Below are positions 35,728 through 45,603 of a stretch of 64,000 nucleotides of DNA, one piece after another; positions within the stretch are counted from its first letter, which is position 1; each line of letters opens with the position of its first letter. This stretch comes from Roseobacter weihaiensis (GTDB lineage Bacteria; Pseudomonadota; Alphaproteobacteria; Rhodobacterales; Rhodobacteraceae). The stretch covers positions 62,001 through 126,000 of the forward strand of contig NZ_JACNMO010000009.1 of assembly GCF_020622345.1 (NCBI RefSeq), written 5' to 3'. Under the pieces are notes generated by a model that was given only the letters and a program-made list of their open reading frames with translations, made no database searches and was not told where the DNA came from. A program made the translations under genes and the position numbers.

Positions 35728-37563
35728 ATGCCATCCGATAGCGCCGCTGACCAATCAACAGGTCAGATCACGAGGAACATCGAAGAAGAAGAGCGCCAGT
35801 CCGGCTGGCGCACGATCCGCAAGGTGGCGCCTTACCTCTGGCCGCAGGACAAGCCCTGGGTCCGGCACCGGGTGCTCTGGGCGCTTGGCTTGCTCATCTT
35901 TGCCAAGTTCATCTCGGTCGCGACGCCTTTCTTTTACAAAGGGGCCGTGGATGCGCTTGCAGAAGAGGGCGTGCCGATGCTGGCCCTGGGGGCGGTCGGC
36001 CTGACGGTGGCCTACGGTGGCGCGCGGCTGATGACCGTCGCCTTTCAGCAGCTGCGCGATGCGGTCTTCGCCAAGGTCGGCCAGCGCGCGCTGCGCAGTC
36101 TGGCGCTTGAGACCTTCGATCACATTCATCGCCTTTCCATGCGGTATCACATCACGCGCAAGACCGGCGGCCTCAGCCGGATCATTGAGAGGGGGGTCAA
36201 GGGCGTCGATTTTCTGCTGCGGTTCTTGCTGTTCTCCATTGGCCCGCTGATCCTCGAACTGGTGTTGGTCGGCATCATCTTTGCGCTTTACTTCGACTTT
36301 TATTACCTGCTGATCGTTGCGGTCACGATCCTGCTCTATGTCTGGTTCACCTTTGCGGTCACGGAATGGCGGGTGAAGCTGCGCCGTGAAATGAACGATC
36401 AGGACACCGATGCCAACCAGAAGGCCATCGACAGTCTGCTGAACTTCGAGACGGTGAAGTACTTTGGCGCAGAGCGGCGCGAGGCGCAGCGCTACGACAG
36501 GGCGATGGAGAAATACGAGGATGCCGCGATCAAGACAGCGCTCAGCCTCTCATTTCTGAATTTTGGCCAGTCCTTCCTGATCACCATCGGGTTGATCGGG
36601 GTGATGGTCATGGCGGCACTGGGGGTTCAGAACGGGACGCTCACGGTGGGTGATTTCGTGATGGTGAATGCGTATATGCTGCAGATCACGATCCCGCTGA
36701 ATTTCCTCGGGACCGTCTACCGCGAGATCAGGCAGGCGCTTGTGGACATGGGCGAGATGTTCAACCTGCTTGAACAGCCCGCCGAAGTTGTTGATGCCCC
36801 CGACGCCAAGCCTTTGCAGGTGGCGGGCGGCCGGATCGAGCTTGACGACGTGCATTTCGGCTACAGCGCGGATCGCGCGATCCTGCGGGGGGTGTCGATC
36901 ACCGCCGAGTCCGGCCAGATGGTCGCGATTGTGGGGTCGACCGGATCCGGGAAATCCACTATCGGGCGGCTGCTCTTTCGGTTTTACGATGTCGGTCAGG
37001 GGGCTTTGCGGATTGACGGGCAGGATGTGCGGCAGATTACGCAGGACAGCCTGCATGCGGCCATCGGCGTGGTGCCGCAGGATACGGTGCTGTTCAACGA
37101 CACCATCCGCTACAACATTGCCTACGGCAAAGAGGGCGCCACCGCACAGGAGATCGAGGCGGCAGCCAGGGCCGCCCAGATCCACGAGTTCATCCAGTCG
37201 CTGCCTGACGGCTATGACACCACGGTGGGGGAGCGCGGGTTGAAACTCTCGGGGGGTGAAAAGCAGCGGGTAGGCATTGCCCGCACCCTGTTGAAGGATC
37301 CGCCCATCCTGCTGCTGGATGAGGCAACCTCCGCGCTCGATTCCGAGACGGAAGCCGACATTCAGGATGCCCTGATGCATGCCGGGCGCGGGCGCACCGT
37401 GCTGACCATTGCGCATCGCCTCAGTACCATCTCGGAGGCGGATCAGATCATCGTGCTGGAGCAGGGTCAGATCAGCGAACAGGGTACGCATGAGGCTTTG
37501 CTTGCCCGTGAAGGCCGCTATGCGCAGCTTTGGCGGCGCCAGCAATCCGAAGAGGCTGCGTGA
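35728..37563 (+). CDS. Atm1-type ABC exporter (heavy-metal/Fe-S type)
   Basis: A 611-residue half-transporter with a six-helix membrane domain (about 45-340) and a C-terminal ATPase. Walker A is GSTGSGKS near 404-411, the signature is LSGGEKQR near 509, and Walker B is ILLLDEATSALD near 528-539, followed by the switch His in TIAHRLS. The membrane domain carries Atm1/ABCB7 features (RYHITRKTGGLSRIIERG, NFETVKYFGAERRE), a family exporting glutathione-linked Fe-S precursors or metal-glutathione complexes in bacteria and mitochondria. It is the intact counterpart in type to the decayed exporter at 7.3-8.4 kb, though from a different subfamily. Confidence 0.92.
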   Translation: MPSDSAADQSTGQITRNIEEEERQSGWRTIRKVAPYLWPQDKPWVRHRVLWALGLLIFAKFISVATPFFYKGAVDALAEEGVPMLALGAVGLTVAYGGARLMTVAFQQLRDAVFAKVGQRALRSLALETFDHIHRLSMRYHITRKTGGLSRIIERGVKGVDFLLRFLLFSIGPLILELVLVGIIFALYFDFYYLLIVAVTILLYVWFTFAVTEWRVKLRREMNDQDTDANQKAIDSLLNFETVKYFGAERREAQRYDRAMEKYEDAAIKTALSLSFLNFGQSFLITIGLIGVMVMAALGVQNGTLTVGDFVMVNAYMLQITIPLNFLGTVYREIRQALVDMGEMFNLLEQPAEVVDAPDAKPLQVAGGRIELDDVHFGYSADRAILRGVSITAESGQMVAIVGSTGSGKSTIGRLLFRFYDVGQGALRIDGQDVRQITQDSLHAAIGVVPQDTVLFNDTIRYNIAYGKEGATAQEIEAAARAAQIHEFIQSLPDGYDTTVGERGLKLSGGEKQRVGIARTLLKDPPILLLDEATSALDSETEADIQDALMHAGRGRTVLTIAHRLSTISEADQIIVLEQGQISEQGTHEALLAREGRYAQLWRRQQSEEAA

Positions 37564-37671
37564 GCCGAAAGGATAATCCAAGAACGCCGGACGGTCGGTA
37601 CTTTGTGGCCAAGGGGCGGCTTTGCCGTTGCACGGACCCTTTGTTGGATGACACCACAAGACGCGCGGAGA

Positions 37672-38127
37672 TTAGTCCTCCGCCACCGCTTTCGACGTGA
37701 GCTTGTCGAGCGCGCCGGTCATCATCTGGATGTAGTTGGCATCGGTGGGCACGCCATGGGTCGCCGCAAGGCTTGCCGGGTCGTGATAGAGGACACGCAC
37801 GACGCCTTCATTGTCGGCATAGGCCAGAACCCGCAAAGGCAGATCAAGCCCGGCGCTGGCTGCGTCCTGCATCGCGGGGGTACCCAGTTTCGGGTTGCCG
37901 AAGATCAGCAATTCCGACGCTCCAAGTTCCATCTCAACCGAAGCGGCCCCGGCACCGTGGTCGACCCGGGCAAAGACAGTGGCCCCCGCCCCGGTCACCG
38001 CCTCGGCAAGCCGGTCAATCGTGACAGAGACTGGATGCGGGCTGACTTTTTCGATCATGTCAGCGGCAAAAGCTGCGGTTGCGGAGGCGGCAGAAAGTGC
38101 ACCGGCAAGCATGAGAGGACGAAACAT
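37672..38127 (-). CDS. DUF302 periplasmic protein
   Basis: A 151-residue exported protein: signal peptide to about residue 21 (SAASATAAFAA), then a DUF302 domain (VSVTIDRLAEAVTGAGATVFARVDH, LLIFGNPKLGTPAMQ, VLAYADNEGVVRVLYHDP). The family is small, often periplasmic, and of unknown function; some structures suggest a metal or small-ligand site. AAAGGAG 8 nt before the ATG at 38127 supports the start. It is convergent with the Atm1-type exporter and lies 79 bp upstream of nothing on its own strand except an unrelated gap to the RND genes. Confidence 0.85.
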   Translation of the reverse strand: MFRPLMLAGALSAASATAAFAADMIEKVSPHPVSVTIDRLAEAVTGAGATVFARVDHGAGAASVEMELGASELLIFGNPKLGTPAMQDAASAGLDLPLRVLAYADNEGVVRVLYHDPASLAATHGVPTDANYIQMMTGALDKLTSKAVAED

Positions 38128-38206
38128 GAGAAGGCTCCTTTATAATATTTTTGCACGCCTAACACAGAAAGGATGCCCGGCGCCCGTCACAGTCCTGTGA
38201 ACCGCG

Positions 38207-41200
38207 TTATTCCGCTGCTTTCAGGGAGGTGTCAGCGGGGGCCGGTGCTGTCTCGTCCTCCCAGATGAGTTCTGTACCGGCCAGACGGCGGGCGTCTCGG
38301 GTCAGGGCCCAGTCGCGGGCCGCGCGGGAGGCCCGCCCCATGGACATCTTGGCCATCAGGGTTGCGATCCAGCGCACATAGGTTGTGGCCCAGACGCGGA
38401 TCGCCAGCATCGAGGGCGTGACCACCAGTGTCAGCACGGTGGCGATGCCAAGCCCAAAGACCACTGCGGTGGCGAGCTGCTTCCACCACAGCGCCGTCGG
38501 GCTGTCGATGGTGTAGCCACCCTCTGCGAAATTGATGCTCAGCCCGAACATCATCGGGGCAAGCCCGGCCATTGTTGTGATGGTGGTCAGCAGAACGGGG
38601 CGAATACGGGCCTGTGCGGTGCGGATGATCGCCTCGACGCGGGGCATGTACTGGCTGTATTCCTGATAGGTATCGATCAGAATGATATTGTTGTTCACCA
38701 CAATCCCGGCGAGTGCCACAATCCCCGTCCCGGTCATGATGATGGAGAACGTCTGATCCATCACCAGCATGCCGATCAGCACACCTGTGGTCGAGAGGAC
38801 CACGGCCATCAGCACCAGGATCGCGTTGTAAAAGCTGTTGAACTGCGCCAGCAGGATGATGAACATCAGACCCAAGGCCGCGGAAAAGGCGGTCTGCAGA
38901 AAGGCCTGGCTTTCTTCCTGCTCTTCCTGATCGCCCGTCCATTCCCATTCGATGTCGTCGGGCAGGGGTTGGGTGTCCAGCCAGTTGGTCAGCAGGGCGA
39001 TGCGCTCATTCGAGTTAACAGGAATAAGCCGCAACGCGCCGCGTGCCACATCCGCCTGCAGGTCACGGTCTGTCTCCGCAAGTCGGTCGGTGATCTTGTA
39101 GCGGGTCTCGTCCGAGCCGACGAAATCCGCATCCGTGCCCGCAGGCCGCAGCAGCGCCAGCGTCCGGTTGACATCCTGACCGTCCTCGCGCGTGGTCTCG
39201 ACCACTTTCATCAAACCGGGTGCCACATCCGCCTTCACGTCATAGTAGCGCATCTGGTCAATGCGGTTGATCTCGGCCAGCTTGGGTACGGGCGTGCGGG
39301 TGATGAAGTTACTCAGCGGCACAAGGCCGTCGGTGGTGCGGACCTTCAGCGTGTCGAGGGTCGACAGGACCCGGTCTTCGGCGGGCAGGCGCACCCTGAT
39401 GTCGATTTCTTCATCGGAGCTGTCGATGCGCATCGTGTCCAGCAGCAGCCCGCGTGTCACAAGCTGCACCATCGCCCCCACGATCTGCACATCTGCCCCG
39501 TATCGCCCCGCCTTTTCCACGTCGACGTCGATCTGCCAGTCGATGCCGGGCAGGGGGCGGGTGTCTTCGATCAGGGTCAGCCCGGGCGTGGCCTCAAACT
39601 GCGCACGAACCGCTGCGGCGGCCTCGGTGAGGGAGTTAAAGCTATCTCCCTTCAGCCGCAGGTGGATGGGTTTGCCGGAGCCCGGACCTTGCGCCACTTC
39701 GAGAATTTCAGTTCTGATGCCGGGCAATACCGCGAGCTGCTCTGTGAGCTCCGAGATGACAATATCCCCGTCAAGCTCCGGCCGGTCCGTGCGATCCTCC
39801 CACGGGATGGTCTCGAACTGCACCTGTCCGATCATATCATTGGGAGAGGCCGCGCCCGAGGTATCGGTGTTCAGGCCGCCCGAGCCCGCAAAGGAAAAGG
39901 CGTTGCTGATACCAGGGTGGGCGAGCACGATCTCTTCGGCTTGCTGGACAACCGCGTCTTTTTCCTCAAGCGACAGGTTACCACGGGCCAGAACATAGAC
40001 GATGCCCTGCTCGGGCTCGGATTCTACAAAGAATTCGACGCCATTGTTGTTGTTGGTGAAGTAAATCAGGATCGTACCGACAAAGACAAAGACGATTCCG
40101 GCCATTGCCAAAGGCATCACGGGATTGCCTGCGATGGCTGCCATCACATGACCAAAGGGCGAGCGCCGGTACCCGGCCGTGATGCGCTGCGGCTCCGCCT
40201 GAAAGAGTCTGCTGGCAAGCCAGCGCCCCCTGCGGCCCATCCGGGCCAGCAACCCGAAACCGGCGATAATCCCCAGCAGGATGCCGCCAATCCCGATGGC
40301 AATGCAGAAAACGGCGGCAACCACGCAGAAAAAGACCAAAGCGAACGTTGGCAGGACAGACCCCAGAAGGTTCAGCCCGTCCATGGCGGCAAATCGCGCC
40401 CCGATCACGGCAAACAAGGGCCCCAGCAGCAGGGTCATGGCCGCCATCAGCGCGGCAATCGGAAAGAGTGCCAGATGCAGATACCAAACGAGGTTGGCTG
40501 CTGTCTGCATATACTCCGAAATCCAACGCTCCAGCCGTCCGGTCACGCCGCCGAGCACCGGCAGATAGATCAACGCCACAACCAGAGAGGCCGACAGCAC
40601 GAAGATCAGCGTGACGGGCAACATGCCCATGAATTCGCCCGGCACACCTGGCCAGAACAGCATCGGCAGAAAGGCACAGAGCGTTGTCGCGGTGGAGGAG
40701 ATGATCGGCCAGAACATCCGTTTGGCAGCCTCCACATAGGCCTGCATCGGACCGACGCCTTCGCGTTGGCGACGGTCGGCATATTCCACCACCACAATAG
40801 CCCCATCGACCAGCATTCCCACCGCGAGGATCAATCCGAACATCACGATGTTCGAGATCGAGATACCCATCAGCGCAAGGAAGGCGAAACAGAGCAGAAA
40901 GGAGGTCGGGATCGCGAAACCCACCAGCAACGCGGCCCGGATGCCCAGGGCGGCCAGGGCCACGATCATCACCAGCGCAATCGCGGTAAAGACCGAGCCC
41001 AGAAGCTGCTGTACCATGCTGTCCACGATGCGCGACTGGTCGTTGGAGGTGCCAACCTCCACCGCGGCGCGCAGCCCCTCGGGCCAGCGCGCGCTTTGCT
41101 CCTCGACGGTCTGTTTGACGAGCGCCGCGGTATCGATGAGGTTGAAGCCCTTGCGTTTGACAATCTGCAAGGCCACCGTGTTTTCGCCATTGAACCGTGC

Positions 41201-42010
41201 GGTCCCGGCGCGATCCTCAAAGGTCAGGTTGATCTGCGCCAGATCGCCCAGCGTGACCACGCGGTCCCCGTTGGTTTTGACGGGCAGGTCATAGATATCG
41301 CGCGGCTCATCGAAAGAAGACGGGATTTTCACCGCAAAGGTGCCTTGCGCGGTTTCAACCTCACCGGCTGCGATAAGCTGGTTGTTGTTCTGGACCGTGT
41401 TGATGAGATCGCTTGCCGTGACGTTGTAGGCCTCCAGCCGCAGCGGATCGATAAGAACCTCGACCATCTCGTCGCGGGACCCGGCGATGCCAGCCTCCAG
41501 GACGGCATCCAAGGCTTCAAGGTCGTCCTGCAGGTCCTTGGCAACGCGCACCATTGTGCGCTCCGGCACGGGCCCGGTCAGGTTGACGATCACGATCGGA
41601 AACTCGGAGAAATTGATTTCGTTAATCGAATACTGCTCGGCCCCTTCGGGAAAGTCCGCTTCGGCTTTGCCCATGGCATCCCGGACATCGGCAAGGATCT
41701 TGGTCTTGTCCCAGCCAAACTCAAACTCAAGCGCCACACCGGCGTAGTTTTCAGCCGCCGTACCGGACATGGATTTTAACCCGTCCAGATCGGCAAGCTC
41801 GGTCTCCATCGGCTTGACCAACAGGGTTTCACTGTCGGCCGCGGAAATGCCGGGGAAAGCGACCGACACAAACAGGGCGGGGATCTCGATGTCCGGTTCA
41901 CCTTCCTTGGGCAGGGTGGTGTAAGAGTATCCGCCCACAACAAGACTGAGCAGGATAAAGGCCACGATCATTCGTGCGCGGCCTGCAGCCCAATCGACCA
42001 GACCGGTCAC
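38207..42010 (-). CDS. RND efflux permease (AcrB/HAE type) with central insertion
   Basis: A 1267-residue proton-driven inner-membrane pump of the AcrB family, longer than the usual 1020-1060. Standard features are the N-terminal helix, two large periplasmic loops, and VGMLVDGAIVVVEYADRR (about 397-414) with the proton-relay Asp. An extra block at about 500-620 lies between the normal sixth helix and the helix starting near 627, and contains two or three additional hydrophobic segments. The C-terminal half carries TGTGIVALAGIVVNNNIILID. It begins with a GTG overlapping the adaptor stop (GTGA). No outer membrane channel gene is adjacent; the TolC at 1592 may serve. Substrates unknown. Confidence 0.92.
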   Translation of the reverse strand: MTGLVDWAAGRARMIVAFILLSLVVGGYSYTTLPKEGEPDIEIPALFVSVAFPGISAADSETLLVKPMETELADLDGLKSMSGTAAENYAGVALEFEFGWDKTKILADVRDAMGKAEADFPEGAEQYSINEINFSEFPIVIVNLTGPVPERTMVRVAKDLQDDLEALDAVLEAGIAGSRDEMVEVLIDPLRLEAYNVTASDLINTVQNNNQLIAAGEVETAQGTFAVKIPSSFDEPRDIYDLPVKTNGDRVVTLGDLAQINLTFEDRAGTARFNGENTVALQIVKRKGFNLIDTAALVKQTVEEQSARWPEGLRAAVEVGTSNDQSRIVDSMVQQLLGSVFTAIALVMIVALAALGIRAALLVGFAIPTSFLLCFAFLALMGISISNIVMFGLILAVGMLVDGAIVVVEYADRRQREGVGPMQAYVEAAKRMFWPIISSTATTLCAFLPMLFWPGVPGEFMGMLPVTLIFVLSASLVVALIYLPVLGGVTGRLERWISEYMQTAANLVWYLHLALFPIAALMAAMTLLLGPLFAVIGARFAAMDGLNLLGSVLPTFALVFFCVVAAVFCIAIGIGGILLGIIAGFGLLARMGRRGRWLASRLFQAEPQRITAGYRRSPFGHVMAAIAGNPVMPLAMAGIVFVFVGTILIYFTNNNNGVEFFVESEPEQGIVYVLARGNLSLEEKDAVVQQAEEIVLAHPGISNAFSFAGSGGLNTDTSGAASPNDMIGQVQFETIPWEDRTDRPELDGDIVISELTEQLAVLPGIRTEILEVAQGPGSGKPIHLRLKGDSFNSLTEAAAAVRAQFEATPGLTLIEDTRPLPGIDWQIDVDVEKAGRYGADVQIVGAMVQLVTRGLLLDTMRIDSSDEEIDIRVRLPAEDRVLSTLDTLKVRTTDGLVPLSNFITRTPVPKLAEINRIDQMRYYDVKADVAPGLMKVVETTREDGQDVNRTLALLRPAGTDADFVGSDETRYKITDRLAETDRDLQADVARGALRLIPVNSNERIALLTNWLDTQPLPDDIEWEWTGDQEEQEESQAFLQTAFSAALGLMFIILLAQFNSFYNAILVLMAVVLSTTGVLIGMLVMDQTFSIIMTGTGIVALAGIVVNNNIILIDTYQEYSQYMPRVEAIIRTAQARIRPVLLTTITTMAGLAPMMFGLSINFAEGGYTIDSPTALWWKQLATAVVFGLGIATVLTLVVTPSMLAIRVWATTYVRWIATLMAKMSMGRASRAARDWALTRDARRLAGTELIWEDETAPAPADTSLKAAE

Positions 42011-43245
42011 TGGCTGAGATCCCGGTAGGTCGGGTCAACCTTGACGCCAGCGATAACGTATTCCTGCCCCAGGACGATCACGTCAATCACCTCATCCAGC
42101 CCCCCGAGCCAAACCCCTGTCGGGGTGTCGCGCAACAGCTGTACCGGGTGGAACTCGACCACGGCGTCTTCGTCAATCGTCCGCAGGCCCAGCACGCCAT
42201 CATCGTTCAGTGTCAAGGCCGACTGCGGCAAGAGATGCGCTGTCACGCCTTCGCCGGAAATCAGCACATCCGCTGTCTGCCCATCCGAAATTGTCTGATT
42301 GGAATTCTCCACATCGATCTCGACGCGGAAGGTGCGGGTTGTTTCATCCGCAGAGCGGGACAGGAAGGACACGCGGCCCCGAACATCGCTTTGCCCGGTG
42401 GCCAGGGTTGCGGTGGCGGGCGCGCCGACCCTGACGCGAGCAACTTCCGTTTCGGGCACAAAGGCCACCAGCTTGATCGGGTCAAGCTGGATCACGGTGG
42501 CACACAGATCACCGGGTTGCAGCAAAGCCCCCAGTTCAGCGGTATCGCTTTCCAGCAGGCCTGCAAAGGGGGCTGTAATGGTCAGGCGGTCGACCTCCCG
42601 TTCCGCGGAATCCACCGCTGCCTGGGCCGCTTCGATGCCGGCTTGCGCGCCCTCAAGCCCCGCGCGTGCGGACTGAACCGAGGCCAGTGCCGTGGCCACA
42701 TTCGCTTCGGAGTTTGCGACCCGCGTGGTTGAGGCAAAGCCACTTTCGCTGAGCCTCGATGACGCGTTCTGGTTGATCTCAGCTTCGACCAGCAGCGCCC
42801 TGGCCTGATCCAACTGCGCCTGCGCTTCCGGAGCCCGGGCCCGTGCTTCTCTCAACTGCGCGCGGGCCTGTGCCAGCGCCGTGCCGCGCGCGCCTGCGTC
42901 CAGACGGCAAAGCTGCTGGCCCGCGTCGACCGAAGCACCCTTGCGCAGGGGCTCTGACACGACAACGGCAGAAGTTTCTGATTTCACGTCAACAACGCGC
43001 GCGGCGCGGGTTTCGCCGCGCAGGGAGACAGCGGTGTCAATCATTTGGGCGGTTGAGGTCTGCACCACGACTTTGACGAGGGCTTCGCGCTCCCCATCTG
43101 TCGGCGCGGCGGCAGCGTCCTGCCCCGCCTCCTGCTGGTCGTCGGCCCCGCGTCCCATCAAAGACAGAACCGCGTCTCGATCCACGATCACAAAATACAA
43201 AGCCGCCGCCACTGCAGCCGCTGCAATGAAGGAAAAAATACGCAT
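42007..43245 (-). CDS. RND efflux periplasmic adaptor (HlyD/AcrA type)
   Basis: A 412-residue membrane fusion protein partnering the permease downstream. It has an N-terminal signal anchor (about 3-21), a lipoyl half-motif around 80-100 (SEPLRKGASVDAGQQLCRLD), a long alpha hairpin rich in Ala/Gln/Arg (about 105-200), the second lipoyl half (LTITAPFAGLLESD) and beta-barrel domains. The ATG at 43245 is preferred over the adjacent GTG at 43248. Its stop overlaps the permease start, so both proteins are co-translated. A 215-bp divergent gap separates it from the YfgM-like gene; no regulator gene is adjacent. Confidence 0.9.
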   Translation of the reverse strand: MRIFSFIAAAAVAAALYFVIVDRDAVLSLMGRGADDQQEAGQDAAAAPTDGEREALVKVVVQTSTAQMIDTAVSLRGETRAARVVDVKSETSAVVVSEPLRKGASVDAGQQLCRLDAGARGTALAQARAQLREARARAPEAQAQLDQARALLVEAEINQNASSRLSESGFASTTRVANSEANVATALASVQSARAGLEGAQAGIEAAQAAVDSAEREVDRLTITAPFAGLLESDTAELGALLQPGDLCATVIQLDPIKLVAFVPETEVARVRVGAPATATLATGQSDVRGRVSFLSRSADETTRTFRVEIDVENSNQTISDGQTADVLISGEGVTAHLLPQSALTLNDDGVLGLRTIDEDAVVEFHPVQLLRDTPTGVWLGGLDEVIDVIVLGQEYVIAGVKVDPTYRDLSQ

Positions 43246-43460
43246 CACGTGTGCCCCATCGTAAATCGCCAGTTCGACCCCTGCGCCAGATACCCGCTCT
43301 CACGCCGCTGTCTTTACATATGGATACGCTAAACTGACCTGTTCAGATTAATGATTTTTTCGCGTTGGCACAATCGGTTTTATGGTAAGCGCCGACAAGC
43401 TCTTGGCTTGACCGGCCCGGCGCTGTAAGAGAGGCAACGGGCGCGTTTTGGCAGGGTACT

Positions 43461-44138
43461 ATGAGCGATAGAGACAGTTTTATCGATGAAGTGAATGATG
43501 AGGTCCGGCGCGACCGGTTCTACTTCATGCTGCGCCGGTACGGGTGGATTGCGGCCCTGGCGGTGGTTCTGATCGTCGGGGGCGCCGCCTGGAACGAGTT
43601 TCGCAAGGCGCAGGATCGTGCACAGGCAGAAAATCTGGGTGATGAAATTCTGGCGGCCCTGAGTGCGCGTGACCCCGGCGCGCGGTTCGAGGGGCTGGAC
43701 AGCATCGAGGCTGAAACCCTTGGGGCGCAAGCGGTCGTGGATCTGTTGGTCGCGGCAGAGGCGCAGCAAGCCGGAAACATCACCGCTGCCGTGGCCGCGC
43801 TGGATGGCGTTGCACTGAACCTGGAAGCCCCTCCGATCTATCGTCAGGTCGCGGCCTTCAAATCCCTGGTCTTGCAGGGCGATACGCTGGACAGCGCAAC
43901 CCGTCGTCAGCAGTTCGAAGCACTGGCCTCTCCCGGCGCGCCGCTGTCGCTCATGGCGCAGGAACAGCTGGCGCTGATCGACATCGAAGAAGGCCAGACA
44001 CAGGCGGCGATCGCCAAGTATCAGGCCATTTTGCAGGACGCCGGGGTGAGCGCGGACTTGCAACAGCGTGCCTTACAGGTGATTGTGGCGCTCGGGGGAT
44101 CACCCGAGATTTCAAATCTGCCGGGTATCGGGAACTGA
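43461..44138 (+). CDS. YfgM-like tetratricopeptide membrane protein
   Basis: A 225-residue protein with a short cytoplasmic N-terminus, one transmembrane helix (about 29-45, WIAALAVVLIVGG) and a periplasmic TPR-like domain. In E. coli YfgM associates with SecYEG and periplasmic chaperones, and the order yfgM-bamB-der is the same as here. The N-terminus (FIDEVNDEVRRDRFYFMLRRYGW) is typical of the alphaproteobacterial group. It is 61 bp upstream of the bamB gene in the same direction and probably co-transcribed. Confidence 0.85.
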   Translation: MSDRDSFIDEVNDEVRRDRFYFMLRRYGWIAALAVVLIVGGAAWNEFRKAQDRAQAENLGDEILAALSARDPGARFEGLDSIEAETLGAQAVVDLLVAAEAQQAGNITAAVAALDGVALNLEAPPIYRQVAAFKSLVLQGDTLDSATRRQQFEALASPGAPLSLMAQEQLALIDIEEGQTQAAIAKYQAILQDAGVSADLQQRALQVIVALGGSPEISNLPGIGN

Positions 44139-44199
44139 TCCGGTGGCAGACCATGCGGGTGAGCACTGAGCGAACAAGACCTTGAGTGAGCGGGGCAAG

Positions 44200-45552
44200 A
44201 TGAAGACTGTAACGAATTCGGCCCGACAGCCCGTGACACGTGGCGTGTTTGCCGCGATTGTGGCAACCGTGGTTTTGGCAGCCTGTGCGCAGGACGATCA
44301 GATCCTGCCCGGAAAGCGCGAAAGCATCCGATCCGTGTTGGCGGGGGATGCAGCGACCGAGCAAACGACACCCGGAAATGAAAGCCGTCCGATTCGTCTG
44401 CCTGCCGTTCAAACCAACGCGACCTGGCCGCAGGCGCCGGGCTCGCCGGCCTTTCGCACAGACCATCCTGCCCTGTCAGCCCAGCTGACCCGCGTCTGGT
44501 CCTCCGACATTGGCGCCGGGGACGGGCGCCGGCAGCGGATTACGGCCGCGCCGGTGGTCGCGGGGGGGCTGATCTACACGCTGGACTCAGAAACGCTTGT
44601 AACCGCGACGGCGACCAATGGTCAGACCGTGTGGGAGCAGGATCTCCGGTCACCAAGCGATCCGGGTGGGCAGGCCACGGGCGGCGGGCTGGCCTATGAT
44701 GACGGGCGGCTCTATGTCTCTGTCGGTTACGGCAATCTGGTGGCGCTTGAGGCCACCACGGGTGCGGAAGTCTGGCGGCAACGTCTGGACGGCACTGCTT
44801 CGGGCACGCCGACGGTTTTTGACGGTCTGATCTATCTGACCGCCGGAGATGACAGAGGCTGGGCAATTTATACCGACGATGGACGGATCGCGTGGCAATT
44901 GACCGCATCTCCCGATGTCACCAACGTGTTGGGGGCACCTGCCCCTGCGATAGGAAACGGTCTGGCGGTTTTTGCCTTTGGATCTGGCGAAGTGCAGGCC
45001 GTGTTTCGCCAAGGCGGGCTGCGCCGCTGGGATGCCTCCGTGCGGGGTGAAAGGCTCGGGGCGGCGCTTGGAAATGTCGGCGATGTGACCGCGGAGCCGG
45101 TGATCGACGGCAATCGTGTCTATGTGGGCAATCAGTCCGGTCGGATCGTGGCACTTAATCTGGAATCGGGCGCACGCCTGTGGACCGCCGACGAAGGGGC
45201 GGAAGGCAACATCATACCTGCCGGGGACAGCATCTTTGTCGTGTCGGAGTTGAACGAGCTATTGCGGCTGGATGCGTCAGATGGCAGTCGCATCTGGGGC
45301 GTGAGCCTGCCGCGGTTCGTCACCGACCGGCCCAACAGGCGGGCTGAGGTGGTCGTGCACCACGGCCCGATCCTCGCCGGGGGGCGGCTGCATGTGGCGT
45401 CCAATGACGGGCTGTTGCGCAGCTTTGATCCGGAAAGCGGCGCTCTCTTGTCCAGCGTCGAGATACCGGGGGGGGCCACCTCTGACCCTGTCGTGGCGGG
45501 TGGGGTGCTTTATGTTGTGTCGACAAATGGTGATTTGCACGCTTTCCGTTAG
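44200..45552 (+). CDS. bamB: Outer membrane assembly lipoprotein BamB (PQQ-like propeller)
   Basis: BamB is a lipoprotein of the BAM complex that inserts beta-barrel proteins in the outer membrane. The 450-residue product has a lipoprotein signal ending LAAC near residue 29, then a PQQ-type beta-propeller with repeated Gly/Trp blades (for example TNGQTVWEQDL, TTGAEVWRQRL, ESGARLWTADE). The ATG at 44200 gives a clean signal peptide; an in-frame TTG at 44182 is less likely. The position between a YfgM-like gene and der supports BamB over a quinoprotein dehydrogenase. Confidence 0.88.
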   Translation: MKTVTNSARQPVTRGVFAAIVATVVLAACAQDDQILPGKRESIRSVLAGDAATEQTTPGNESRPIRLPAVQTNATWPQAPGSPAFRTDHPALSAQLTRVWSSDIGAGDGRRQRITAAPVVAGGLIYTLDSETLVTATATNGQTVWEQDLRSPSDPGGQATGGGLAYDDGRLYVSVGYGNLVALEATTGAEVWRQRLDGTASGTPTVFDGLIYLTAGDDRGWAIYTDDGRIAWQLTASPDVTNVLGAPAPAIGNGLAVFAFGSGEVQAVFRQGGLRRWDASVRGERLGAALGNVGDVTAEPVIDGNRVYVGNQSGRIVALNLESGARLWTADEGAEGNIIPAGDSIFVVSELNELLRLDASDGSRIWGVSLPRFVTDRPNRRAEVVVHHGPILAGGRLHVASNDGLLRSFDPESGALLSSVEIPGGATSDPVVAGGVLYVVSTNGDLHAFR

Positions 45553-45603
45553 CGCGCGTTTGCGGTAAAGCGCGGGCTTGATCCCCGGCTCGGAGCCCGT
45601 CAC

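Noticed and set aside
38969-41779. A 936-codon open frame on the plus strand
   Set aside because: It is exactly antisense to the RND permease; its Gln/His/Arg-rich composition is the usual shadow of a GC-rich gene.
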